Source: Bolinopsis microptera (lineage: Eukaryota > Ctenophora > Tentaculata > Lobata > Bolinopsidae). From it: a DNA stretch of 60,000 nt. A model generated the notes under the pieces. It did no database searches. It was not told where the DNA came from and saw nothing but the letters and a program-made list of their open reading frames with translations. This document shows, piece after piece, positions 1-12,900 of the stretch (the stretch's first letter is position 1; each line of letters begins with the position of its first letter). The stretch spans positions 21,914,270-21,974,269 of the forward strand of contig NC_087073.1 in the NCBI RefSeq assembly GCF_026151205.1, written 5' to 3'. Both the position numbers and the translations under genes were made by a program.

Positions 1-3000
1 CTCCTAGTGAACTTGTAATCTCCTAGTGAACTTGTAATCTCCTAGCGAACTTGTAATCTCCTAGCGAACTTGTAATCTCCTAGCGAACTTGTAATCTCCT
101 AGTGAACTTGTAATCTCCTAGCGAACTTGTAATCTCCTAGCGAACTTGTAATCTCCTAGCGAACTTGTAATCTCTAGTGAACTTGTAATCTCTTAGTGAA
201 CTTGTAATCTCCTGGTGAACTTGTAATCTCCTAGTGAACTTGTAATCTCCTAGTGAACTTGTAATCTCTTAGTGAACTTGTAATCTCCTAGCGAACTTGT
301 AATCTCCTAGTGAACTTGTAATCTCTTAGTGAACTTGTAATCTCCTAGTGAAGTTGTAATCTCCTAGCGAACTTGTAATCTCCTAGTGAACTTGTAATCT
401 CCTGGTGAACTTGTAATCTCCTGGTGAACTTGTAATCTCTAGCGAACTTGTAATCTCCTGGTGAACTAGTAATCTCCTAGTGAACTTGTAATCTCCTGGT
501 GAACTTGTAATCTCCTGGTGAACTTGTAATCTCCTGGTGAACTTGTAATCTCCTTGCGAACTTGTAATCTCCTAGTGAACTTGTAATCTCCTAGTGAACT
601 TGTAATCTCCTAGTGAACTTGTAATCTCCTGGTGAACTTGTAATCTCCTAGTGAACTTGTAATCTCCTGGTGAACTTTTAATCTCCTGGTGAACTTGTAA
701 TCTCCTAGCGAACTTGTAATCTCCTGGTGAACTTGTAATCTCCTAGTGAACTTGTAATCTCCTGGTGAACTTATAATCTCCTAGTGAACTTGTAATCTTC
801 TAGCGAACTTGTAATCTCCTAGTGAACTTGTAATCTCCCTAGTGAACTTGTAATCTCCTGGTGAACTTGTAAATCTCCTGGTGAACTTATAATCTCCTAG
901 TGAACTTGTAATCTTCTAGCGAACTTGTAAATCCTCCTAGCGAACTTGTAATCTCCTAGTGAACTGTAATCTCCTGGTGAACTTATAATCTCCTAGTGAA
1001 CTTGTAATCTTCTAGTGAACTTGTAATCTCCTAGTGAACTTGTAATCTCCTAGTGAACTTGTAATCTCCTGGTGACTTATAATCTCCTAGTGAACTTGTA
1101 ATCTTCTAGCGAACTTGTAATCTCCTAGTGAACTTGTAATCTCCTAGTGAACTTGTAATTCCTGGTGAACTTGTAATCTCCTGGTGAAACTTATAATCTC
1201 CTAGTGAACTTGTAATCTCCTAGCGAACTTGTAATCTCCTAGCGAACTTGTAATCTCCTAGTGAACTTGCAATCTCCTAGTGAACTTGTAATCTCCTAGT
1301 GAACTTGTAATCTCCTGGTGAACTTGTAATCTCCTGGTGAACTTGTAATCTCCTGGTGAACTTGTAATCTCCTGGTGAACTTGTAATCTCCTAGTGAACT
1401 TGTAATCTCCTAGTGAACTTGTAATCTCCTGGTGAACTTGTAATCTCCTGGTGAACTTGTAATCTCCTAGTGAACTTGTAATCTCCTAGTGAACTTGTAA
1501 TCTCCTAGTGAACTTGTAATCTCCTGGTGAACTTGTAATCTCCTAGTGAACTTGTAATCTCCTAGTGAACTTGTAATCTCCTGGTGAACTTGTAATCTCC
1601 TAGTGAACTTGTAATCTCCTAGCGAACTTGTAATCTCCTAGCGAACTTGTAATCTCCTAGTGAACTTGCAATCTCCTAGTGAACTTGTAATCTCCTAGTG
1701 AACTTGTAATCTCCTGGTGAACTTGTAATCTCCTGGTGAACTTGTAATCTCCTGGTGAACTTGTAATCTCCTGGTGAACTTGTAATCTCCTAGTGAACTT
1801 GTAATCTCCTAGTGAACTTGTAATCTCCTGGTGAACTTGTAATCTCCTGGTGAACTTGTAATCTCCTAGTGAACTTGTAATCTCCTAGTGAACTTGTAAT
1901 CTCCTAGTGAACTTGTAATCTCCTGGTGAACTTGTAATCTCCTAGTGAACTTGTAATCTCCTAGTGAACTTGTAATCTCCTGGTGAACTTGTAATCTCCT
2001 AGTGAACTTGTAATCTCCTAGTGAACTTGTAATCTCCTAGTGAACTTGTAATCTCCTGGTGAACTTGTAATCTCCTAGTGAACTTGTAATCTCCTAGTGA
2101 ACTTGTAATCTCCTAGTGAACTTGTAATCTCCTGGTGAACTTGTAATCTCCTAGTGAACTTGTAATCTCCTGGTGAACTTGTAATCTCCTAGTGAACTTG
2201 TAATCTTCTAGTGAACTTGTAATCTCCTAGTGAACTTGTAATCTCCTGGTGAACTTGTAATCTCCTGGTGAACTTGTAATCTCCTTGTGAACTTGTAATC
2301 TCCTGGTGAACTTGTAATCTCCTAGTGAACTTGTAATCTCCTGGTGAACTTGTAATCTCCTGGTGAACTTGTAATCTCCTAGCGAACTTGTAATCTCCTA
2401 GTGAACTTGTAATCTCCTGGTGAACTTGTAATCTCCCAGTGAACTTGTAATCTCCTAGCGAACTTGTAATCTCCTAGTGAACTTGTAATCTCCTAGTGAA
2501 CTTGTAATCTCCTGGTGAACTTGTAATCTCCTGGTGAACTTGTAATCTCCTGGTGAACTTGTAATCTCCTGGTGAACTTGTAATCTTCTAGCGAACTTGT
2601 AATCTCCTAGCGAACTTGTAATCTCCTAGCGAACTTGTAATCTCCTAGCGAACTTGTAATCTCCTAGTGAACTTGTAATCTCCTGGCGAACTTTTAATCT
2701 CCTGGTGAACTTGTAATCTCCTAGTGAACTTGTAATCTCCTGGTGAACTTGTAATCTCCTAGTGAACTTGTAATCTCCTGGTGAACTTGTAATCTCCTAG
2801 CGAACTTGTAATCTCCTAGCGAACTTGTAATCTCCTAGCGAACTTGTAATCTCCTAGCGAACTTGTAATCTCCTAGCGAACTTGTAATCTCCTAGTGAAC
2901 TTGTAATCTCCTAGTGAACTTGTAATCTCCTAGCGAACTTGTAATCTCCTAGCGAACTTGTAATCTCCTAGCGAACTTGTAATCTCCTAGTGAACTTGTA

Positions 3001-6000
3001 ATCTCCTAGCGAACTTGTAATCTCCTAGTGAACTTGTAATCTCCTAGCGAACTTGTAATCTCCTAGCGAACTTGTAATCTCCTAACGAACTTGTAATCTC
3101 CTAGCGAACTTGTAATCTCCTAGTGAACTTGTAATCTCCTAGTGAACTTGTAATCTCCTAGCGAACTTGTAATCTCCTAGCGAACTTGTAATCTCCTAGC
3201 GAACTTGTAATCTCCTAGTGAACTTGTAATCTCCTAGCGAACTTGTAATCTCCTAGCGAACTTGTAATCTCCTAGCGAACTTGTAATCTCCTAGTGAACT
3301 TGTAATCTCTTAGTGAACTTGTAATCTCCTGGTGAACTTGTAATCTCCTAGTGAACTTGTAATCTCCTAGTGAACTTGTAATCTCTTAGTGAACTTGTAA
3401 TCTCCTAGCGAACTTGTAATCTCCTAGTGAACTTGTAATCTCTTAGTGAACTTGTAATCTCCTAGTGAACTTGTAATCTCCTAGCGAACTTGTAATCTCC
3501 TAGTGAACTTGTAATCTCCTGGTGAACTTGTAATCTCCTGGTGAACTTGTAATCTCCTAGCGAACTTGTAATCTCCTGGTGAACTTGTAATCTCCTAGTG
3601 AACTTGTAATCTCCTGGTGAACTTGTAATCTCCTGGTGAACTTGTAATCTCCTGGTGAACTTGTAATCTCCTAGCGAACTTGTAATCTCCTAGTGAACTT
3701 GTAATCTCCTAGTGAACTTGTAATTTCCTAGTGAACTTGTAATCTCCTGGTGAACTTGTAATCTCCTAGTGAACTTGTAATCTCCTGGTGAACTTGTAAT
3801 CTCCTAGTGAACTTGCAATCTCCTAGTGAACTTGTAATCTCCTAGTGAACTTGTAATCTCCTGGTGAACTTGTAATCTCCTGGTGAACTTGTAATCTCCT
3901 GGTGAACTTGTAATCTCCTGGTGAACTTGTAATCTCCTAGTGAACTTGTAATCTCCTAGTGAACTTGTAATCTCCTGGTGAACTTGTAATCTCCTGGTGA
4001 ACTTGTAATCTCCTAGTGAACTTGTAATCTCCTAGTGAACTTGTAATCTCCTAGTGAACTTGTAATCTCCTGGTGAACTTGTAATCTCCTAGTGAACTTG
4101 TAATCTCCTAGTGAACTTGTAATCTCCTGGTGAACTTGTAATCTCCTAGTGAACTTGTAATCTCCTAGCGAACTTGTAATCTCCTAGCGAACTTGTAATC
4201 TCCTAGTGAACTTGCAATCTCCTAGTGAACTTGTAATCTCCTAGTGAACTTGTAATCTCCTGGTGAACTTGTAATCTCCTGGTGAACTTGTAATCTCCTG
4301 GTGAACTTGTAATCTCCTGGTGAACTTGTAATCTCCTAGTGAACTTGTAATCTCCTAGTGAACTTGTAATCTCCTGGTGAACTTGTAATCTCCTGGTGAA
4401 CTTGTAATCTCCTAGTGAACTTGTAATCTCCTAGTGAACTTGTAATCTCCTAGTGAACTTGTAATCTCCTGGTGAACTTGTAATCTCCTAGTGAACTTGT
4501 AATCTCCTAGTGAACTTGTAATCTCCTGGTGAACTTGTAATCTCCTAGTGAACTTGTAATCTCCTAGTGAACTTGTAATCTCCTAGTGAACTTGTAATCT
4601 CCTGGTGAACTTGTAATCTCCTAGTGAACTTGTAATCTCCTGGTGAACTTGTAATCTCCTAGTGAACTTGTAATCTCCTGGTGAACTTGTAATCTCCTAG
4701 TGAACTTGTAATCTCCTGGTGAACTTGTAATCTCCTAGTGAACTTGTAATCTCCTAGTGAACTTGTAATCTCCTGGTGAACTTGTAATCTCCTAGTGAAC
4801 TTGTAATCTCCTGGTGAACTTGTAATCTCCTAGTGAACTTGTAATCTCCTGGTGAACTTGTAATCTCCTAGTGAACTTGTAATCTCCTGGTGAACTTGTA
4901 ATCTCCTAGTGAACTTGTAATCTCCTAGCGAACTTGTAATCTCCTGGTGAACTTGTAATCTCCTAGCGAACTTGTAATCTCCTAGTGAACTTGTAATCTC
5001 CTAGTGAACTTGTAATCTCATAGCGAACTTGTAATCTCCTAGCGAACTTGTAATCTCCTGGTGAACTTGTAATCTCCTGGTGAACTTGTAATCTCCTGGT
5101 GAACTTGTAATCTCCTAGCGAACTTGTAATCTTCTAGTGAACTTGTAATCTCCTAGTGAACTTGTAATCTCCTAGTGAACTTGTAATCTCCTGGTGAACT
5201 TATAATCTCCTAGTGAAATTGTAATCTTCTAGCGAACTTATAATCTCCTAGTGAACTTGTAATCTTCTAGCGAACTTGTAATCTCCTAGTGAACTTGTAA
5301 TCTCCTAGTGAACTTGTAATCTCCTGGTGAACTTGTAATCTCCTGGTGAACTTGTAATCTCCTGGTGAACTTGTAATCTCCTGGTGAACTTGTAATCTCC
5401 AAGTGAACTTGTAATCTCCAAGTGAACTTGTAATCTCCTAGTGAACTTGTAATCTCCTAGTGAACTTGTAATCTCCTAGCGAACTTGTAATCTCCTAGTG
5501 AACTTGTAATCTCCTGGTGAACTTGTAATCTCCTAGTGAACTTGTAATTTCCTGGTGAACTTGTAATCTCCTAGTGAACTTGTAATCTCCTAGCGAACTT
5601 GTAATCTCCTAGTGAACTTGTAATCTCCTAGTGAACTTGTAATCTCCTAGTGAACTTGTAATCTCCTAGTGAACTTGTAATCTCCTAGTGAACTTGTAAT
5701 CTCCTGGTGAACTTGTAATCTCCTAGTGAACTTGTAATCTCCTGGTGAACATGTAATCTCCTAGCAAACTTGTAATCTCCTAGTGAACTTGTAATCTCCT
5801 GGTGAACTTGTAATCTCCTAGTGAACTTGTAATCTCCTAGTGAACTTGTAATCTCCTAGCGAACTTGTAATCTCCTAGTGAACTTGTAATCTCCTGGTGA
5901 ACTTGTAATCTCCTGGTGAACTTGTAATCTCCTAGTGAACTTGTAATCTCCTAGTGAACTTGTAATCTCCTAGCGAACTTGTAATCTCCTAGTGAACTTG

Positions 6001-9000
6001 TAATCTCCTAGTGAACTTGTAATCTCCTAGTGAACTTGTAATCTCCTAGCGAACTTGTAATCTCCTAGTGAACTTGTAATCTCCTAGTGAACTTGTAATC
6101 TCCTAGCGAACTTGTAATCTCCTAGTGAACTTGTAATCTCCTGGTGAACTTGTAATCTCCTAGTGAACTTGTAATCTCCTGGTGAACTTGTAATCTCCTG
6201 GTGAACTTGTAATCTCCTGGTGAACTTGTAATCTCCTAGCGAACTTGTAATCTCCTAGTGAACTTGTAATCTCCTAGTGAACTTGTTATCTCCTTGTGAA
6301 CTTGTAATCTCCTAGCGAACTTGTAATCTCCTAGTGAACTTGTAATCTCCTGGTGAACTTGTAATCTCCTAGCGAACTTGTAATCTCCTAGTGAACTTGT
6401 AATCTCCTAGTGAACTTGTAATCTCCTAGTGAACTTGTTATCTCCTTGTGAACTTGTAATCTCCTGGTGAACTTGTAATCTCCTAGTGAACTTGTAATCT
6501 CCTAGTGAACTTGTTATCTCCTTGTGAACTTGTAATCTCCTAGCGAACTTGTAATCTCCTAGTGAACTTGTAATCTCCTGGTGAACTTGTAATCTCCTGG
6601 TGAACTTGTAATCTCCTAGCGAACTTGTAATCTCCTAGTGAACTTGTAATCTCCTAGTGAACTTGTAATCTCCTAGTGAACTTGTTATCTCCTTGTGAAC
6701 TTGTAATCTCCTGGTGAACTTGTAATCTCCTAGTGAACTTGTAATCTCCTTGTGAACTTGTTATCTCCTTGTGAACTTGTAATCTCCTAGCGAACTTGTA
6801 ATCTCCTAGTGAACTTGTAATCTCCTGGTGAACTTGTAATCTCCTGGTGAACTTGTAATCTCCTGGTGAACTTGTAATCTCCTAGTGAACTTGTAATCTC
6901 CTAGTGAACTTGTAATCTCCTAGCGAACTTGTAATCTCCTAGTGAACTTGTAATCTCCTAGCGAACTTGTAATCTCCTAGTGAACTTGTAATCTCCTAGC
7001 GAACTTGTAATCTCCTGGTGAACTTGTAATCTCCTGGTGAACTTGTAATCTCCTAGTGAACTTGTAATCTCCTGGTGAACTTGTAATCTCCTAGTGAACT
7101 TGTAATCTCCTAGTGAACTTGTTATCTCCTTGTGAACTTGTAATCTCCTAGCGAACTTGTAATCTCCTGGTGAACTTGTAATCTCCTAGCGAACTTGTAA
7201 TCTCCTAGTGAACTTGTAATCTCCTAGTGAACTTGTAATCTCCTGGTGAACTTGTAATCTCCTGGTGAACTTGTAATCTCCTGGTGAACTTGTAATCTCC
7301 TGGTGAACTTGTAATCTCCTGGTGAACTTGTAATCTCCTAGTGAACTTGTAATCTCCTAGTGAACTTGTAATCTCCTAGTGAACTTGTAATCTCCTGGTG
7401 AACTTGTAATCTCCTGGTGAACTTGTAATCTCCTAGTGAACTTGTAATCTCCTGGTGAACTTGTAATCTCCTAGTGAACTTGTAATCTCCTAGTGAACTT
7501 GTAATCTCCTAGCGAACTTGTAATCTTCTAGTGAACTTGTAATCTCCTAGTGAACTTGTAATCTCCTAGTGAACTTGTAATCTCCTAGTGAACTTGTAAT
7601 CTCCTAGTGAACTTGTAATCTCCTAGTGAACTTGTAATCTCCTAGTGAACTTGTAATCTCCAGTGAACTTGTAATCTCCTAGTGAACTTGTAATCTCCTA
7701 GTGAACTTGTAATCTCCTAGTGAACTTGTAATCTCCTAGTGAACTTGTAATCTCCTAGTGAACTTGTAATCTCCTAGTGAACTTGTAATCTCCTAGTGAA
7801 CTTGTAATCTCCTAGTGAACTTGTAATCTCCTAGTGAACTTGTAATCTCCTAGTGAACTTGTAATCTCCTAGTGAACTTATAATCTCCTAGTGAACTTGT
7901 AATCTCCTAGTGAACTTGTAATCTCCTGGTGAACTTGTAATCTCCCAGTGAACTTGTAATCTCCTAGTGAACTTGTAATCTCCTAGTGAACTTGTAATCT
8001 CCTAGTGAACTTGTAATCTCCCAGTGAACTTGTAATCTCCTAGTGAACTTGTAATCTCCTAGTGAACTTGTAATCTCCTAGTGAACTTGTAATCTCCTAG
8101 TGAACTTGTAATCTCCTAGTGAACATGTAATCTCCTGGTGAACTTGTAATCTCCTAGTGAACTTGTAATCTCCTAGTGAACTTGTAATCTCCTAGTGAAC
8201 TTGTAATCTCCTAGTGAACTTGTAATCTCCTAGCGAACTTGTAATCTCCTAGTGAACTTGTAATCTCCTAGTGAACTTGTAATCTCCTAGTGAACTTGTA
8301 ATCTCCTAGTGAACTTGTAATCTCCTAGTGAACTTATAATCTCCTAGTGAACTTGTAATCTCCTAGTGAACTTGTAATCTCCTAGTGAACTTGTAATCTC
8401 CTGGTGAACTTGTAATCTCCTAGTGAACTTGTAATCTCCTAGTGAACTTGTAATCTCCTAGCGAACTTGTAATCTTCTAGTGAACTTGTAATCTCCTAGT
8501 GAACTTGTAATCTCCTAGTGAACTTGTAATCTCCTAGTGAACTTGTAATCTCCTAGCGAACTTGTAATCTCCTAGTGAACTTGTAATCTCCTAGTGAACT
8601 TGTAATCTCCTAGTGAACTTGTAATCTCCTAGTGAACTTGTAATCTCCTAGTGAACTTATAATCTCCTAGTGAACTTGTAATCTCCTAGTGAACTTGTAA
8701 TCTCCTGGTGAACTTGTAATCTCCTAGTGAACTTGTAATCTCCTAGCGAACTTGTAATCTCCTGGTGAACTTGTAATCTCCTAGTGAACTTGTAATCTCC
8801 TGGTGAACTTGTAATCTCCTAGTGAACTTGTAATCTCCTGGTGAACTTGTAATCTCCTAGCGAACTTGTAATCTCCTGGTGAACTTGTAATCTCCTAGTG
8901 AACTTGTAATCTCCTAGTGAACTTGTAATCTCCTAGCGAACTTGTAATCTCCTGGTGAACTTGTAATCTCCTAGTGAACTTGTAATCTCCTGGTGAACTT

Positions 9001-9909
9001 GTAATCTCCTAGTGAACTTGTAATCTCCTGGTGAACTTGTAATCTCCTGGTGAACTTGTAATCTCCTAGTGAACTTGTAATCTCCTAGTGAACTTGTAAT
9101 CTCCTAGCGAACTTGTAATCTCCTGGTGAACTTGTAATCTCCTAGTGAACTTGTAATCTCCTAGCGAACTTGTAATCTCCTGGTGAACTTGTAATCTCCT
9201 AGTGAACTTGTAATCTCCTGGTGAACTTGTAATCTCCTAGTGAACTTGTAATCTCCTGGTGAACTTGTAATCTCCTGGTGAACTTGTAATCTCCTAGTGA
9301 ACTTGTAATCTCCTAGTGAACTTGTAATCTCCTAGCGAACTTGTAATCTCCTGGTGAACTTGTAATCTCCTAGTGAACTTGTAATCTCCTAGCGAACTTG
9401 TAATCTCCTGGTGAACTTGTAATCTCCTGGTGAACTTGTAATCTCCTAGCGAACTTGTAATCTCCTAGTGAACTTGTAATCTCCTAGCGAACTTGTAATC
9501 TCCTAGTGAACTTGTAATCTCCTAGTGAACTTGTAATCTCCTAGCGAACTTGTAATCTCCTAGCGAACTTGTAATCTCCTAGTGAACTTGTAATCTCCTA
9601 GCGAACTTGTAATCTCCTAGTGAACTTGTAATCTCCTAGTGAACTTGTAATCTCCTAGCGAACTTGTAATCTCCTAGTGAACTTGTAATCTCCTAGTGAA
9701 CTTGTAATCTCCTAGCGAACTTGTAATCTCCTAGTGAACTTGTAATCTCCTAGCGAACTTGTAATCTCCTAGTGAACTTGTAATCTTCTAGCGAACTTGT
9801 AATCTCCTAGTGAACTTATAATCTCCTAGCGAACTTGTAATCTCCTAGTGAACTTATAATCTCCTAGCGAACTTGTAATCTCCTAGCGAACTTGTAATCT
9901 CCTGATGAA
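1..9909. repeat. Giant 19-bp minisatellite array
   Basis: Head-to-tail copies of a 19-bp unit (ctcctagtgaacttgtaat), about 520 copies, from the window edge to 9909. Most variation is at one spot of the unit (agt, ggt or agc), with rare one-base indels. The last unit degrades into the 3' splice site (attgcag, ending 9916) of the beta-galactosidase exon at 9917, so the array fills an intron of that gene. There is no open reading frame and no unique spacer. The mix of variants recurs in long blocks (for example around 1260-1560 and 1660-1980), which suggests segmental duplication within the array. Confidence 0.97.
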
Positions 9910-9916
9910 ATTGCAG

Positions 9917-12900
9917 GTACATACCGTGGAACCAACATGAACCGGTGAAAGGACGAATAGACTTCTCTGGAAGGAAGGATCTCTTCTCTTACCTTAAACT
10001 CTGTTCGGATCTTGGAATTCTAGTCTTACTCAGACCAGGTTAGATAAAACACTAATTTGACTGTGTTCTAACTGTGTATCATTACTTGTTATCACGGTAC
10101 ATTAATATGGCAAAGTCTGAATATGTAAATTATACAATATCCCAATCCCCATTCCATCAATTAATTGATTAATGAGCTTGACATAAAGTAAATACCCTCA
10201 TATATTTATTATGCAGGTCCGTTCATTGCGGCAGAGTTCGAGTTCGGCGGTTTCCCATCCTGGCTACCAACACAGAGTAAAACAATAAGGTAAGCAAGCT
10301 ACAACCAGGTCTACAGTAACTACTGAGCCAGCCGCCAGGTAACTGTAGTGAGGTAGTGTGACGTTAGGAGGCAGTGGAACTTGCACGTGAAGGGTAGCTC
10401 GCACGTGCTCTACTAACAATACACTGCATAGTTTATATATTAATATATTCTTTAGACTTGCAATAACTACAATCATCTTCTAGTGTTTGATTTTAAGACG
10501 ACTCTTCCTACTGTGTAGTGTTTAGTGTGTATCTTCAGGAGGTGTATTATCAGGACATATATTTACTGCTGAATATACTCATCAATACTGTGAACTGTGG
10601 TCTGTCAATAAGCACACAAGATTAGTTAACTCTACATTTTACCGTAATTAGCTCACAAGATTAGTTAACTCTACATTTTACACTAAACTCACAAGATTAG
10701 TTAACTCTACATGTTATACTAAGCTCACAAGATTAGTTAACTCTACATTTTACCGTAATTAGCTCACAAGATTAGTTAACTCTACATTTTACACTAAACT
10801 CACAAGATTAGTTAACTCTACATTTTACACTAAGCTCACAAGATTAGTTAACTCTACATTTTACCGTAATTAGCTCACAAGATTAGTTAACTCTACATTT
10901 TACACTAAACTCACAAGATTAGTTAACTCTACACGTTACACTGTTACACTAAGCTGTTGTACAGTTTCAGGACGTCAGAACCAGTTTATCTGAAGAACGT
11001 TCTAACTTGGTTTAGTGAGCTTCTACCCATGTTAGCACCGTACCTCTACCAACAGGGGGGACCAGTTATTGGACTACAGGTATGTGACTATTTATTACAG
11101 TGTATGTACGTACGACCGCCCACGTGCAAATTTGCGACGGTGTTGGAATGAGCACTTGCACATGCAAAGATTGTTGGAACGGCATTTTGATCGGTTCTGT
11201 GGTAATTACGTTTTACATTTAAATCGGCTGTATCTTCGGTTCGGATGGATATTTTTTGATGCGATTAAAACTTTATTTCAAAGAATACTACTAGCTTCAT
11301 CCCTGTTACCACGGGCTTTCTATCAATATCTTACTTATAATTCAGAGAATTCTGTACACTGTACGACCGCCCACGTGCAAATTAGATGAAAAATAGGAAT
11401 TTAGGTAACAACCAAAAGGTTCCATAGCATACATACATGTTACATGTTACATGGCGAGATCTCCATCCAAAAGGATTAGTCTGCGTCATCTGCGTCATTA
11501 CTTTGTATTATACAACTTCGGCGGGTAATATTTCTCCATCCTTTTCGATCTGCAGCCAATCTTCTCATACAATCAATCGTGAGTCCATTACGATCCAATC
11601 TCTGCTCAGCATCTTCAATAAATACATCATTTAAGCTCTTCCTAGGCCTGCCTCTTGATCGTTTCCCATGCTTGGGTTTCCATTCAAGTAGATAGTTAGG
11701 TAACCGATCTTCAGGCATTCTACTGACATGTCCAAACCAACGTAGCCGTTTTGTTGCTATTATGTCAGTAAGAGCAGTTATTGAAGCCCTTCTTAAAACA
11801 TCTTCATTTCTTACTCGATGGAACCACCTCACTCTCAGTATTCTGCGTAAGCAGTACTGATGGAAAGACTCTAATCTTCTTGTCTGCACTTGAGTCGTGT
11901 TCCATATCTCACTTCCATAGGTCAGAATGGTAAGAACAGCTGCGATGTAGATTCGCACTTTGTTGTTAATGCTTATGTTCTTATTCTTCCAAATGTTATT
12001 GAGTTGGTTAAAAGCTCCGGTTGCTTTTCCAATCCTGACACTTATTTCTTTATCGATCTTGCCATCCGATGTAATTTTGGCACCCAAATAAGTGAATTGA
12101 GTGACCTGCTTTGCAGAGTTTCCATCGACAGTAATATCTATGGTCCTATTCTCTGGGAGTGGGTGCTGCGACGTATCTTTCCCAATTACCATGATCTCTG
12201 TTTTCTTTGCGTTCATCTTTAAACCCCCAAGCCCACAGTATTTCGCAATATTGTCCGTTGTTTCTTGCAGTCCCTCGACAGTGTCATCCATGCCTGCTAT
12301 GTCATCAGCATAGTCCAAATCAATGACACATTTTTCCGGTTGTCTGGAACTTTGTCTATAGCAACGGTGTTTTAATGCACACATGCACGTGCAAATATTG
12401 TTTTAACTTTTTAACGTCATTTTGATCGGTTTTGTGGTAATTACCTTAGTATTGCTGTTCCAATACTAAGTAATTACGTTGTGTTTAAATTGTTTTATAT
12501 TTAAATCGGCTGTATCTTCGGTTGAGATGGATATTTTTTGATGCGATTAAAACTTTCTTTCAAAGAATACTACTAGTTTCGTCCCTGTTACCACGGGCTT
12601 TCTAGTTATATTTATAATTCAAAAGATTTTTTCTGTCTGTCTGTATCAGTATGTACGACCGCCCACGTGCAAATTAGGCAAACAGATAGAAGTTGCATAG
12701 TTACCATGGTAACGGTGTTGAATGCGCACGTGCACATGCAAAGATTAACGATCGATATTTTGATCGACTTTGTGCACAATGGTATTTTGTTTAAATATTT
12801 ACAACAAAATCACGGTATCAGGAATTTGAAGAGTACGTATATTGTAATGATAAACCTTGTTGTTGCCTTTTTGTTTTAACAGTCATATTGTATTACTAGG

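Noticed and set aside
1-9909. CRISPR-like array
   Set aside because: Units are contiguous 19-mers without unique spacers, and the setting is a eukaryotic intron.
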